Positions 13,742-21,651 of a DNA stretch of 22,838 nt are shown piece after piece (the first letter of the stretch is position 1; every line of letters begins with the position of its first letter). Made by a program: the position numbers and the translations under genes. The stretch spans positions 1 through 22,838 of the forward strand of contig JAOZUJ010000005.1 in assembly GCA_029938745.1 (NCBI GenBank), read 5' to 3'. This stretch comes from Candidatus Moraniibacteriota bacterium (GTDB lineage Bacteria; Patescibacteriota; Minisyncoccia; Moranbacterales; GCA-2747515). The notes under the pieces are model-generated. The model was given only the letters and a program-made list of their open reading frames with translations, ran no database searches and was not told where the DNA came from.

Positions 13742-14995
13742 TTATTCGAATGGTAAATTACTTGGCGCACTACCACGACGAGAATCAGACCATTGTACAC
13801 TCGGTGCTTCCACAGACATATCTGGTAAATGAAAAACTGTCGCAAGCTCTGCTGAGCTCAAATGAAATGGATACCCCGTATCATCACGATCACGATATCT
13901 CGTCAACATTTTGCGCATACGGTATGCCATACGCGATTCTACATTTACATAATCTGCATACACCTTTGATCTGTCAACTGGTACAAACTGATTTGTGTGA
14001 TTATCTGAAAACTGCTTGATGGAAGACATTGCGCCAGCCAAATTTACAGGCGTAAAAAAATCTTTTTGTCCAACCACAACTAATCGCATGTTTACTGAAA
14101 ACATCAGTTTAGAAATATTTTCTTCCAAAGCTTTTAACGTTTGTTTTTCTCCTGGTGTTAATTTAAATTCCACCGGTTGCTCATCAGATTTTGTTTCCTC
14201 TAGCACAGAAAATTCTGGCGGATGATCCCATCCAACCGCAACGCCACCAAAGACATCTTTAACATCATACCAAACACGTGCCCATATACTTTGTGGCTTT
14301 GCGCCTCTACCAATAAACTCTTCTACAGTACTTTGTCCCCAATCATCAAACCACGGTGGTCGATCTGCACGAATAACGTACTGCAACCACATGTGTTGCC
14401 CTGGTCCTAAGTTTCCAATTGTCTCCAACATACTTGCAAGAGGGTCAATCATCTTACCTGTTACTTCTTCTTCAAAATATTGATATGTTTTAATTGGATA
14501 TGCATCTGACTTTAATAATGCCAGATCAAATCCTTTCAATGTCCACTCTTCATTTGGAATTACATTAGGTATTTGATACGTATAATCTTCTGCTTCAATA
14601 ATCTCTACATCTGGATATTGTGCATACAACGAAGCTTCCACAAAGTCACGCAAAGCAGCTGGTGTGCGAATATAAAAATGTGCCGTACCTTCTGTGCCAA
14701 CAATCTCTAAACTAAAAAATGGATTGCCAGCCCCATGACAATACATATTAAAAACACTAACACCTGCATCTGTCGCTGCAAGAGAGTCAAAAAAACGCTC
14801 CATTACCTTTGGACTTTTTTCTATTTCACGCGGTGGGATAATCTCAAGCATGACCTCATTTTGCTTCATCAAAAAATCAGCTATATACACATGCCTTCCC
14901 CACAAACTTTTAAAGACAAACCAAAAAAGGACCGGCATGACAATAAACCATGTGGCAGAAAATACTGTAGCAATCTGTGCAAAAAATTCTGACAT
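13742..14995 (-). CDS. One-TM membrane protein paired with the TraD-like ATPase (DUF8128-like)
   Basis: The 417-residue protein has a single N-terminal TM (about 8-31, VFSATWFIVMPVLFWFVFK) followed by a large, mostly cytoplasmic mixed alpha/beta domain. The segment EIIPPREIEKSPKVMERFFDSL, the stretch FFSLEIVGTEGTAHFYIRTP, and LRDFVEASLYAQYPDVEIIEAEDYT resemble the N-terminal part of conjugation/HerA-family proteins that precedes the ATPase core. From memory this family sits beside the same ATPase in many CPR genomes and is now a DUF; I cannot verify that here. I infer that it anchors or gates the ATPase encoded 62 nt downstream. It starts 37 nt after the sigma4-HARE gene, with a TATAAT in the gap but no clear -35 and no Shine-Dalgarno. 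Confidence 0.7.
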   Translation of the reverse strand: MSEFFAQIATVFSATWFIVMPVLFWFVFKSLWGRHVYIADFLMKQNEVMLEIIPPREIEKSPKVMERFFDSLAATDAGVSVFNMYCHGAGNPFFSLEIVGTEGTAHFYIRTPAALRDFVEASLYAQYPDVEIIEAEDYTYQIPNVIPNEEWTLKGFDLALLKSDAYPIKTYQYFEEEVTGKMIDPLASMLETIGNLGPGQHMWLQYVIRADRPPWFDDWGQSTVEEFIGRGAKPQSIWARVWYDVKDVFGGVAVGWDHPPEFSVLEETKSDEQPVEFKLTPGEKQTLKALEENISKLMFSVNMRLVVVGQKDFFTPVNLAGAMSSIKQFSDNHTNQFVPVDRSKVYADYVNVESRMAYRMRKMLTRYRDRDDTGYPFHLSSAELATVFHLPDMSVEAPSVQWSDSRRGSAPSNLPFE

Positions 14996-15032
14996 CGAAA
15001 ATGTTAATTTATTCTACGTCATTATTATACCA

Positions 15033-16088
15033 TTAAGATACATTCGTATCTAGTGTGTATTTTTTATTCATTTTTTTTGCTACTGCGTTTAAGTTCACTT
15101 TTACAGTTGAAGGTTTTACGTATCGCATTTCTAATACGCGATCAACTACCTCTTGAGTTGAAAGTGGCTCTTTTGAATTTTGTAAGATATTTTCAATAAC
15201 GTCTTTTACGGTACCATCTACATGATTATCTGTATTGAGTGTATAGACACCGCGTCCAACTAATACAAAATTATCATCTCTGATTAATTCATTGTGCACT
15301 GTTTGCGGATGAGATTTTTTACCATTTTTACCAAGTCCATTGTCATCAATTGCTTGTGCAATGTCACGAAAATGCATTGGTTCATTTTTTTCTTTCATAA
15401 TAAGCAATGCTTTTTCACGCACGCCCCGTGGAGAAATTTCATCCCATTCAGATAGTCCCCATTTATCAAATGGATTATTATCAATTTCACGTGAGATTAC
15501 AAGATATTGTTCTAATTGTTCGTGTGTAATATCTTGATTGTCAGCAATTTTCTCTTGCAATCTTTTACTTGTATATACCTTTTGTTTTTCCTCAAAAATT
15601 TCTTTTACATCATCATGCACTGTTGTCCACTCATCAATATCAAAATCTGATAATGTAATTATTTCTTCATTAACTGGATATTTTTTTGCATTCACTATTT
15701 CCACATTGTCCATTCCTTCAATCAAAAATCTGATTGAGCCTTGTTCATTAACATCATTACCGCCAAGTTCTCGCTCAAGATCATCAATCGATACAATGTT
15801 ATGATTCTCCATAATATACGCAACAATCACATCTTGTGCCTCTTCATATTCAGAACAGTCATCAGCAGCACAAGCATTTTTCAGCCCAGATTGCACAATT
15901 TGTCGCACGCGCTCACGCGTAATGTCATATTCATCACCAATTGCTTGCAATGTGAGTGGCTTTTCTTCGCCAATGCCAAAACGCTTCGCAACAATGTCAC
16001 GTGATCTGTCTGGCATATTTACCAAAACAACGTTAAATACATCATAAAATTTTACATCTTCTTTTTGCTCGTTTTGCGTAGTTTTCAT
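15033..16088 (-). CDS. Sigma region 4 plus HARE-HTH transcription regulator
   Basis: The 351-residue protein begins with a sigma-70 region 4-like domain (about 18-70): MPDRSRDIVAKRFGIG followed by the helix-turn-helix LTLQAIGDEYDITRERVRQI, which in true sigma factors reads the -35 box. There is no region 2, so it cannot act alone as a sigma factor. A central winged-helix-like region (about 85-205) is followed by a HARE-HTH domain (about 223-284; REKALLIMKEKNEPMHFRDIAQAI ... VGRGVYTL), as in the RNA polymerase delta subunit and some DNA-modification proteins. Another winged helix lies at about 292-340. It probably binds DNA and/or RNA polymerase. It is first in the unit with the membrane protein, ATPase and exchanger, and is divergent from a CMD/AhpD-like gene. 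Confidence 0.85.
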   Translation of the reverse strand: MKTTQNEQKEDVKFYDVFNVVLVNMPDRSRDIVAKRFGIGEEKPLTLQAIGDEYDITRERVRQIVQSGLKNACAADDCSEYEEAQDVIVAYIMENHNIVSIDDLERELGGNDVNEQGSIRFLIEGMDNVEIVNAKKYPVNEEIITLSDFDIDEWTTVHDDVKEIFEEKQKVYTSKRLQEKIADNQDITHEQLEQYLVISREIDNNPFDKWGLSEWDEISPRGVREKALLIMKEKNEPMHFRDIAQAIDDNGLGKNGKKSHPQTVHNELIRDDNFVLVGRGVYTLNTDNHVDGTVKDVIENILQNSKEPLSTQEVVDRVLEMRYVKPSTVKVNLNAVAKKMNKKYTLDTNVS

Positions 16089-16139
16089 AAATATTTCTTA
16101 AAATTATCCTTTAAATACCTACTTTTTTATCTTCCAAGT

Positions 16140-16168
16140 ATATTACCAAAAAAACGTTTATTTGTCAA
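16140..16168 (-). promoter_or_regulatory. Promoter of the sigma4-HARE gene
   Basis: The minus strand reads TTGACA (16168-16163), a 17-bp spacer and TAATAT (16145-16140). The -35 is perfect and the -10 moderate; TATACT 3 bp further on is an alternative. Its -35 box coincides with that of the divergent plus-strand promoter. Confidence 0.6.
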
Positions 16169-16190
16169 GTCCATTAATGTAATGTATACT
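16162..16190 (+). promoter_or_regulatory. Promoter of the CMD/AhpD-like gene
   Basis: TTGTCA (16162-16167), 17 bp and TATACT (16185-16190) precede the ATG at 16218, with a start near 16197 and a leader of about 21 nt. The -35 box overlaps the opposite-strand -35 by 5 bp. Confidence 0.65.
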
Positions 16191-16217
16191 ACGAACATAA
16201 TTTATAATAATAACTCT

Positions 16218-16742
16218 ATGACACCAACAGAACCAATTGTACATCGTTGTTCTTCTGATGAACTACACGGAGAAGCCAAAGAAATTTTTGAAAATTTCAT
16301 CCAAGGTAGCGGAAAGGTTCCAAAATGGCTAGAAGTAATGGCAAATTGCGAAGACACAATGGTCGGATTTTTTGCACTCTTTAAATCAGTTATGGATGAC
16401 GCTCCCGTTGCAAGCACATTAAAGTGGAAGGTGGCGTATGTCGTGTCAGACATTAATAAATGTGAATTTTGTGTTGGCGCAACACAAACAAAACTCGCTG
16501 GTTTTGGAATTGAGCAAAAAGACCTTGAAAACATTGATGAAACGACTGATCCAAAAGAAGCACTTGCAATTGAATACGCACGAGCAACGACTGAGCACGC
16601 TTACAGCATTGAACCAGACTTAATCAAAAAAATGCAAGAAACATTTAGTGATGAAGAAATCGTAGAAATTACTGCTGTAATTGGTACATTCAATTTTATC
16701 AATAGATTCAATGATGCGCTACAAGTTTTACCAGATGCCTAA
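16218..16742 (+). CDS. Carboxymuconolactone decarboxylase / AhpD-like protein
   Basis: The 174-residue all-helical protein belongs to the CMD/AhpD-like fold. KWKVAYVVSDINKCEFCVGATQTKLAGFG (69-97) holds the redox CxxC (C82, C85) of the peroxidase-related branch, and NFINRFNDAL near the C-terminus is also family-like. AhpD-type members use the two cysteines with a nearby Glu and His to reduce peroxides or a partner enzyme. Here the usual His a few residues after the second Cys is replaced (VGATQT), so peroxidase chemistry is uncertain. ATG 16218 is chosen because the promoter starts transcription at about 16197; an earlier in-frame ATG at 16065 precedes the promoter. No Shine-Dalgarno is seen. 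The gene stands alone and ends at a terminator. Confidence 0.85.
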   Translation: MTPTEPIVHRCSSDELHGEAKEIFENFIQGSGKVPKWLEVMANCEDTMVGFFALFKSVMDDAPVASTLKWKVAYVVSDINKCEFCVGATQTKLAGFGIEQKDLENIDETTDPKEALAIEYARATTEHAYSIEPDLIKKMQETFSDEEIVEITAVIGTFNFINRFNDALQVLPDA

Positions 16743-16791
16743 ACAACCATTATATTAAATATCGCTCTTACTTGCACGAGAGTGACATGCT

Positions 16792-16818
16792 AAAAAACCA
16801 CCAACATGGCGGTTTTTT
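16792..16818. terminator. Bidirectional terminator between the CMD and NTF2-like genes
   Basis: An A6 run, a short GC stem (ACCACC/GGCGGT around the loop AACAT) and a T6 run form the hairpin. On the plus strand there is one A-C mismatch; on the minus strand the same position is a G-U pair, so it fits the ATP-synthase-side transcript slightly better. It probably ends both converging units. Confidence 0.75.
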
Positions 16819-16837
16819 GTTTACAGTTTAATCACTG

Positions 16838-16865
16838 ATTAATCATTTATTAATAAATGATTAAT
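16838..16865. repeat. 28-bp perfect AT-rich palindrome
   Basis: Two 14-nt halves (ATTAATCATTTATT and its exact complement) meet without a spacer. The overlapping 10-mer TGATTAATCA (16836-16845) is itself a palindrome. It lies 24 nt beyond the stop of the NTF2-like gene and 20 bp from the terminator. It could be a 3' stabilising hairpin or a regulator site. Confidence 0.75.
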
Positions 16866-16889
16866 TCTGTTGCTTACAGATCAGTAAAT

Positions 16890-17279
16890 TTATTCAGGCC
16901 GCAGCGATGAATGATGATGAATGATCTTCCACTCGTCATTTTCATTTTTTTGAAATACATATGTAAATCGTGCATTTGCAACCTCCCTATTATCTTCCGG
17001 ACCAATTTCAAAATCATATAATCCCGAATATATAATAGTATCTCCGTCTGCAGATTCCTGTGTCACACTTTCAACAATAGTGCCAAATGGATTTTTTTGT
17101 AAAAAATGTTCAAAATATCCTATTGCACCACTAATACCTACTTTCAATTCTCCATTTAATGTCGGTAAAAATGTTGCATCTTCACTATACATTTCAGCTA
17201 CTTTTTGTTTATCCTTTGTTTGAAGTGTCTCGTTCCACTTTGTAAAAATTTCTTTTGCTATTTCACTCGTATTATGCAT
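16890..17279 (-). CDS. NTF2-like / SnoaL-type protein (CaMKII association-domain-like)
   Basis: The 129-residue protein is one NTF2-like cone-shaped domain. It has N-terminal helices (EIAKEIFTKWNETLQTKDKQKVAEMYSEDATFLPTL), a middle with GISGAIGYFEHFLQKNP, and the C-terminal strand pair ARFTYVFQKNENDEWKIIHHHSSLRPE. The IIHHHSS ending is characteristic of the CaMKII-association/SgcJ-EcaC branch. Members may bind small hydrophobic ligands or form oligomers; the substrate is unknown. There is no signal peptide. It starts 9 nt after the epsilon-subunit stop, so it is the last gene of the ATP synthase transcript, an unusual partner that may be there by chance. The end is marked by the palindrome and terminator downstream. 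Confidence 0.85.
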   Translation of the reverse strand: MHNTSEIAKEIFTKWNETLQTKDKQKVAEMYSEDATFLPTLNGELKVGISGAIGYFEHFLQKNPFGTIVESVTQESADGDTIIYSGLYDFEIGPEDNREVANARFTYVFQKNENDEWKIIHHHSSLRPE

Positions 17280-17288
17280 TTCTTTATT

Positions 17289-17714
17289 TTAAAGTCCTTT
17301 TCGTGATAAATATTTCTTCGCAATCTTAATTCTTGACATTTCTCTTTCTAATGTTGCTGCAACATGTGCATACTCTGTTTCATCCGTTTTAATAACATTA
17401 TTTTTAATATCTTCAGCACGCTGTTTTGCAGCCTCCGCTTTTTCAATATCAATTTCTTCCGCTCGTTCTGCCTCATCAGCAAGAACAACTAATTTATTAT
17501 CATGAAATTCCAAAAATCCTCCAACAACGGCAATGTTGTTTTCCGCACCGTCTTTTTTTGCAATAATCTCTCCAATTTTAAGCGATGCAATATATGATCT
17601 ATGATTTGGTAAAATTGTCACTTCTCCATCAGTAACAGGTAATGTGACCTGTTGTGCTTCGCATTCACATATAACTTGTTCTGGTGTTACAATTTTAATT
17701 TTGATAATTGACAT
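17289..17714 (-). CDS. atpC: ATP synthase F1 epsilon subunit
   Basis: The 141-residue protein has the N-terminal beta-sandwich (IKIKIVTPEQVICECEAQQVTLPVTDGEVTILPNHRSYIASLKIGEI) and the C-terminal helical hairpin (IDIEKAEAAKQRAEDI ... TLEREMSRIKIAKKYL) of epsilon. Epsilon is part of the rotor stalk with gamma and can inhibit ATP hydrolysis when its helices extend. The GEVTILPNH segment and the DEAERAEEID linker are conserved. It lies 20 nt after atpD as the last structural gene of the synthase. The segment before the ATG contains only a weak AAAGAG. Confidence 0.95.
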   Translation of the reverse strand: MSIIKIKIVTPEQVICECEAQQVTLPVTDGEVTILPNHRSYIASLKIGEIIAKKDGAENNIAVVGGFLEFHDNKLVVLADEAERAEEIDIEKAEAAKQRAEDIKNNVIKTDETEYAHVAATLEREMSRIKIAKKYLSRKGL

Positions 17715-17734
17715 ACTCTTTGATTACAATCAGA

Positions 17735-19114
17735 TTATTTACTTTCACGTACTCCATCAATTGAGCCCTTCATATAAAAATCTTGCTCAGGAACATCATC
17801 CATATCACCATCGAGGATCATCTTAAATCCTTTGACAGTGTCTTCAATTTTTACATACTTTCCTTCTGATCCAGTAAATTGTTCTGCAACAAAAAATGGT
17901 TGTGATAAAAATTTCTGGATTTTACGTGCACGAGAAACAGTCACTTTATCCTCATCAGAAAGCTCTTCCATGCCCAAAATTGCAATAATATCTTGTAGAT
18001 CTTTATATCGTTGCAACACCTGCTGAACACGACGAGCAACATCATAATGATTTTCACCAATAATATTTGGATCAAGAATTGTTGAATTTGAATCAAGTGG
18101 ATCAACCGCTGGATAAATACCCAACTCTGTCAGTGGACGAGAGAGCACAACTGTTGAATCTAGATGTGCAAATGTTGTTGCTGGCGCTGGATCAGTAAGA
18201 TCATCAGCTGGTACATATACAGCCTGTACAGATGTTACAGACCCCTCTTGTGTAGATGTAATGCGCTCTTGCAATTGCCCCATTTCTTCTGCCAAGGTTG
18301 GTTGATAACCCACAGCTGATGGAATTCGTCCCAAAAGCGCAGACACTTCAGACCCAGCTTGCGTGAATCGGAAAATATTATCAATAAATAGCAATGTATC
18401 ACGACCTTCTACGTCACGGAAGTATTCTGCCATTGTAAGTGCAGAAAGTGCAACACGTTGACGTGCTCCTGGTGGTTCATTCATTTGACCAAAAACAAGT
18501 GCCGTTTTATCCAATACTCCAGACTCTTTCATTTCATAATACAGATCATTTCCTTCACGAGTACGTTCACCCACACCAGCAAAAATCGAATATCCACCAT
18601 GCTCCTGTGCTATATTACGTATAAGCTCTTGAATAAGTACAGTCTTACCAACACCAGCACCGCCAAAAAGACCAATTTTTCCACCTTTTACAAAAGGACA
18701 AATAAGATCAACAACCTTAATACCAGTTTCTAAAATTTCTGTTTCCGTAGACTGCTCAGAAAATTTTGGTGCATCACGATGAATTGGATCTTTTCGTGTT
18801 ACTTTTATTTGCTCATCCTTTCCATCAATTGTTTCTCCAAGAAGATTGAACATGCGACCAAGGACACCTTCCCCGACTGGCACACTAATCGGTGCACCTG
18901 TATCAATAACCTCCATTTGACGTTTCAATCCATCCGTTGATGCCATCGCAACAGCTCGCACCTTATTACCACCAACATGTTGCTGTGTCTCCAACACTAT
19001 TTTTTCATCACTTGAAACAATAACTTCCAATGCATGGTAAATCTCTGGCATATCATCAGAGAATTCTACATCTACAACTGGACCAATAATTTGTGTGATC
19101 TTTCCTTTATTCAT
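17735..19114 (-). CDS. atpD: ATP synthase F1 beta subunit
   Basis: This is the catalytic subunit of the alpha3beta3 head. The 459 residues are normal for the family. It begins GKITQIIGPVVDVEF. The P-loop is GGAGVGKT (151-158), the catalytic Glu is in GERTREGNDLYYEM (E183), and DTLLFIDNIFRFTQAGSEVSALLGR follows. The DELSEED lever region appears as MEELSDED. All residues needed for ATP synthesis seem present. The gap to gamma is 39 nt and no Shine-Dalgarno precedes the ATG. Confidence 0.98.
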   Translation of the reverse strand: MNKGKITQIIGPVVDVEFSDDMPEIYHALEVIVSSDEKIVLETQQHVGGNKVRAVAMASTDGLKRQMEVIDTGAPISVPVGEGVLGRMFNLLGETIDGKDEQIKVTRKDPIHRDAPKFSEQSTETEILETGIKVVDLICPFVKGGKIGLFGGAGVGKTVLIQELIRNIAQEHGGYSIFAGVGERTREGNDLYYEMKESGVLDKTALVFGQMNEPPGARQRVALSALTMAEYFRDVEGRDTLLFIDNIFRFTQAGSEVSALLGRIPSAVGYQPTLAEEMGQLQERITSTQEGSVTSVQAVYVPADDLTDPAPATTFAHLDSTVVLSRPLTELGIYPAVDPLDSNSTILDPNIIGENHYDVARRVQQVLQRYKDLQDIIAILGMEELSDEDKVTVSRARKIQKFLSQPFFVAEQFTGSEGKYVKIEDTVKGFKMILDGDMDDVPEQDFYMKGSIDGVRESK

Positions 19115-19153
19115 ATGTTTAAACTTTAGATATTAGAATTATTATATAAAAAC

Positions 19154-20110
19154 TTATTCAAGTGCGGCTCTACCTGCACTAATTTCTGCAATTTCCTGCG
19201 TGATCTTCATTTGACGAATCTGATTATATGCTAATGTCAATTCTTCACTCATTTCTTTTGCAGCATCAGTAGCACTTTTCATTGCCATCATACGTGCAGA
19301 CTCTTTTGACGCATTTGATTCCAAAATTGCATGGTAGAGTTGCATTTCAATCAGTCGTGGAAAAACATGTTTCAATACTGTTTTTGGACTTGGTTCAACC
19401 TTATACTCCATTCGTGGTTTTACTATTCCTGATTTTTTCGCAATATTATCCATTTCAGCAATTTGCTTTTCCAAATCAATTTTTGATATTGGCAAAATCT
19501 GACGAATACGTGGTTCTTGCGTCATCGTTGAAACATAATCCGTATATGCAATCACAACTTTATCATACTTTTTGTCAAGATATTCATCAATAACGATTTG
19601 TGATAATGGACGTACCTCATCGATTCCTGGTAAATATGTTAATTCTGGAAATGCTGCAATGATCTCTTTACCAAGCTTGCTTACCAGTCCTTCACCTTTA
19701 CGTCCAACTGTAATAAAATCAATTTTAAGATCCTTGTCAGCAACTGGTGAATCAATTTTCTTTGTACCAATACGATTAATTTTTAACTTTTCTGGATGTT
19801 CTATTTCTTCTTTTACCTTTTTCATGATCTGCGCATTAAATGAACCACATAGACCACGATTTGAAGTGATAACCACAACGAGAACGCTCCGTACCTCACG
19901 CACTGCCAATAGACCGTATTCATAATTTTCAAAAGCACGTGCAAGGTTTGTCAAAACACTCCATGCGGCGTGCGCATATTCTCGGATTTGCAAAACACGT
20001 TCAGTTGATTTACGCATCTTTGCAGCAGAAACCATTTCCATTGCTCGCGTAATCTTTCCCGTATTATTAATAGATTTGATTCGACTTCGAATTTCCTTGG
20101 AATTTGACAT
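19154..20110 (-). CDS. atpG: ATP synthase F1 gamma subunit
   Basis: Gamma is the central shaft that turns inside the head. The conserved N-terminal helix (KEIRSRIKSINNTGKITRAMEMVSAAKMRK) and C-terminal helix (ESARMMAMKSATDAAKEMSEELTLAYNQIRQMKITQEIAEISAGRAAL) are intact, as is the ITSNRGLCGSFNAQI segment. At 318 residues it is about 30 longer than E. coli gamma. The excess lies in the middle Rossmann-like part (RIGTKKIDSPVADKDLKIDF and the stretch around KPRMEYKVEPSPKTV). It starts 3 nt after the alpha stop, with no Shine-Dalgarno, so translation is probably coupled to atpA. Confidence 0.96.
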   Translation of the reverse strand: MSNSKEIRSRIKSINNTGKITRAMEMVSAAKMRKSTERVLQIREYAHAAWSVLTNLARAFENYEYGLLAVREVRSVLVVVITSNRGLCGSFNAQIMKKVKEEIEHPEKLKINRIGTKKIDSPVADKDLKIDFITVGRKGEGLVSKLGKEIIAAFPELTYLPGIDEVRPLSQIVIDEYLDKKYDKVVIAYTDYVSTMTQEPRIRQILPISKIDLEKQIAEMDNIAKKSGIVKPRMEYKVEPSPKTVLKHVFPRLIEMQLYHAILESNASKESARMMAMKSATDAAKEMSEELTLAYNQIRQMKITQEIAEISAGRAALE

Positions 20111-20113
20111 AAA

Positions 20114-21616
20114 TTATTCTGAAAAAGTATCTTTAAAATCTTTAATTGCAACCTCTAACTTTTCTACTGTTTCATCGCTTATCTCACCGCTATCAACAAT
20201 TGCATCCAAAATATCTTTTTGTTGTAAGCGCATGTATTTTCTGAATTCGTCTTCCCAATTTGATATATCTTCTATTGCCACATCATCCATAAATCCGTTT
20301 GTCAAAGCGTAAAGCACAACTGTCTGCTCTTCAACAAGCATCGGCGCATATTGATTTTGCTTCAATAATTCAATTGTTCTTTGTCCACGCTCAATTTGTG
20401 CACGTGTTTGCTCATCTAGATCAGAGCCAAATTGTGCAAATGCTTCCAATTCACGAAATTGTGCAAGGTCGAGGCGTAACTGTCCTGACACTTTTTTCAT
20501 TGCTTTAGTCTGTGCACTTGAACCTACGCGTGACACTGACAAACCAACATTAAGCGCTGGACGAATACCCTTATTAAACAAATCTGATTCAAGATAAATC
20601 TGACCATCTGTAATAGAAATAACATTTGTTGGAATATATGCACTCACATCTCCTGCCTGTGTCTCAATAATTGGCAATGCTGTTACAGATCCACCACCAT
20701 ACTTTTCATCACGCTTTGCAGCTCGCTCCAAAAGACGAGAATGTAGATAAAAGATATCTCCAGGATATGCCTCACGTCCTGGTGGACGTTTCAAGATAAG
20801 AGAAATTTGACGATATGCCCATGCATGTTTTGAAAGGTCATCATACACAACCAAAACATCTTTCCCTTGATCCATAAAATACTCAGAAATTGCAGCACCT
20901 GCATACGGCGCCATAAATGAAAATGCCGCTGGGTCAGATGCGCCGGCTACAACAATAATAGTATGATCCATTGCACCCTGCTTTTCTAATTCACCCATAA
21001 TACGTGCAACTTTTGATTCTTTTTGTCCAATCGCAACATAAATACAAATCATGTCTTGTCCTTTTTGATTGATGATCGTATCAATTGCAATTGCAGTTTT
21101 GCCTACTTGCCTGTCTCCAATGATCAGCTCACGTTGACCACGCCCTATTGGAATCATTGAATCAATTGATTTAATACCTGTTTGTACTGGCTCATGTACA
21201 GATTTACGCTCAATTACACCTGGTGCAAGATTTTCAATCGGATACCGTTTATCTGATACGATGTCTTCTTTTCCATCGATTGCATCACCCAAAGGATCAA
21301 TTACACGACCAATCATCTTCTCTGTTACTGGAATTGAAAGAATTTTCCCTGTTGAACGCACCTCTTCACCCTCTTTAATACCCGTATAATCACCCAAAAC
21401 CATAGCACCCACCTGGTCTTCTTCAAGGTTCAGCGCAACACCCACGGCACCATTGGAAAATGTCAACATTTCTGATGCCATTACATCCGAAAGACCATCC
21501 ATACGGACAACCCCATCACCAACCTCCAAAACGGTACCAACTCGCTCCGTTTGCGTGTCAATCTCAGCATCTACAATCTGCTTTTTCAATTGTTCTATAA
21601 TATAATCCTTACTCAT
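20114..21616 (-). CDS. atpA: ATP synthase F1 alpha subunit
   Basis: This is the regulatory nucleotide-binding subunit of the head, 500 residues, normal length. The N-terminal segment (IIEQLKKQIVDAEID) contacts delta, GTVLEVGDGVVRMDGL opens the beta barrel, GDRQVGKT (167-174) is the P-loop, and SVSRVGSSAQTKAMK contains the arginine that completes the catalytic site on beta. The PGREAYPGDIFYLHSRLLERAAK signature is present. The gap to delta is 35 nt and to gamma 3 nt. Confidence 0.98.
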   Translation of the reverse strand: MSKDYIIEQLKKQIVDAEIDTQTERVGTVLEVGDGVVRMDGLSDVMASEMLTFSNGAVGVALNLEEDQVGAMVLGDYTGIKEGEEVRSTGKILSIPVTEKMIGRVIDPLGDAIDGKEDIVSDKRYPIENLAPGVIERKSVHEPVQTGIKSIDSMIPIGRGQRELIIGDRQVGKTAIAIDTIINQKGQDMICIYVAIGQKESKVARIMGELEKQGAMDHTIIVVAGASDPAAFSFMAPYAGAAISEYFMDQGKDVLVVYDDLSKHAWAYRQISLILKRPPGREAYPGDIFYLHSRLLERAAKRDEKYGGGSVTALPIIETQAGDVSAYIPTNVISITDGQIYLESDLFNKGIRPALNVGLSVSRVGSSAQTKAMKKVSGQLRLDLAQFRELEAFAQFGSDLDEQTRAQIERGQRTIELLKQNQYAPMLVEEQTVVLYALTNGFMDDVAIEDISNWEDEFRKYMRLQQKDILDAIVDSGEISDETVEKLEVAIKDFKDTFSE

Positions 21617-21651
21617 ATTGTTTTTAAAATAGTTATACTGTTAATTATTTT

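Noticed and set aside
16065..16217. N-terminal extension of the CMD/AhpD-like protein from ATG 16065
   Set aside because: The extension lies across and before the predicted promoter and overlaps the sigma4-HARE start; its translation is low-complexity and not family-like.
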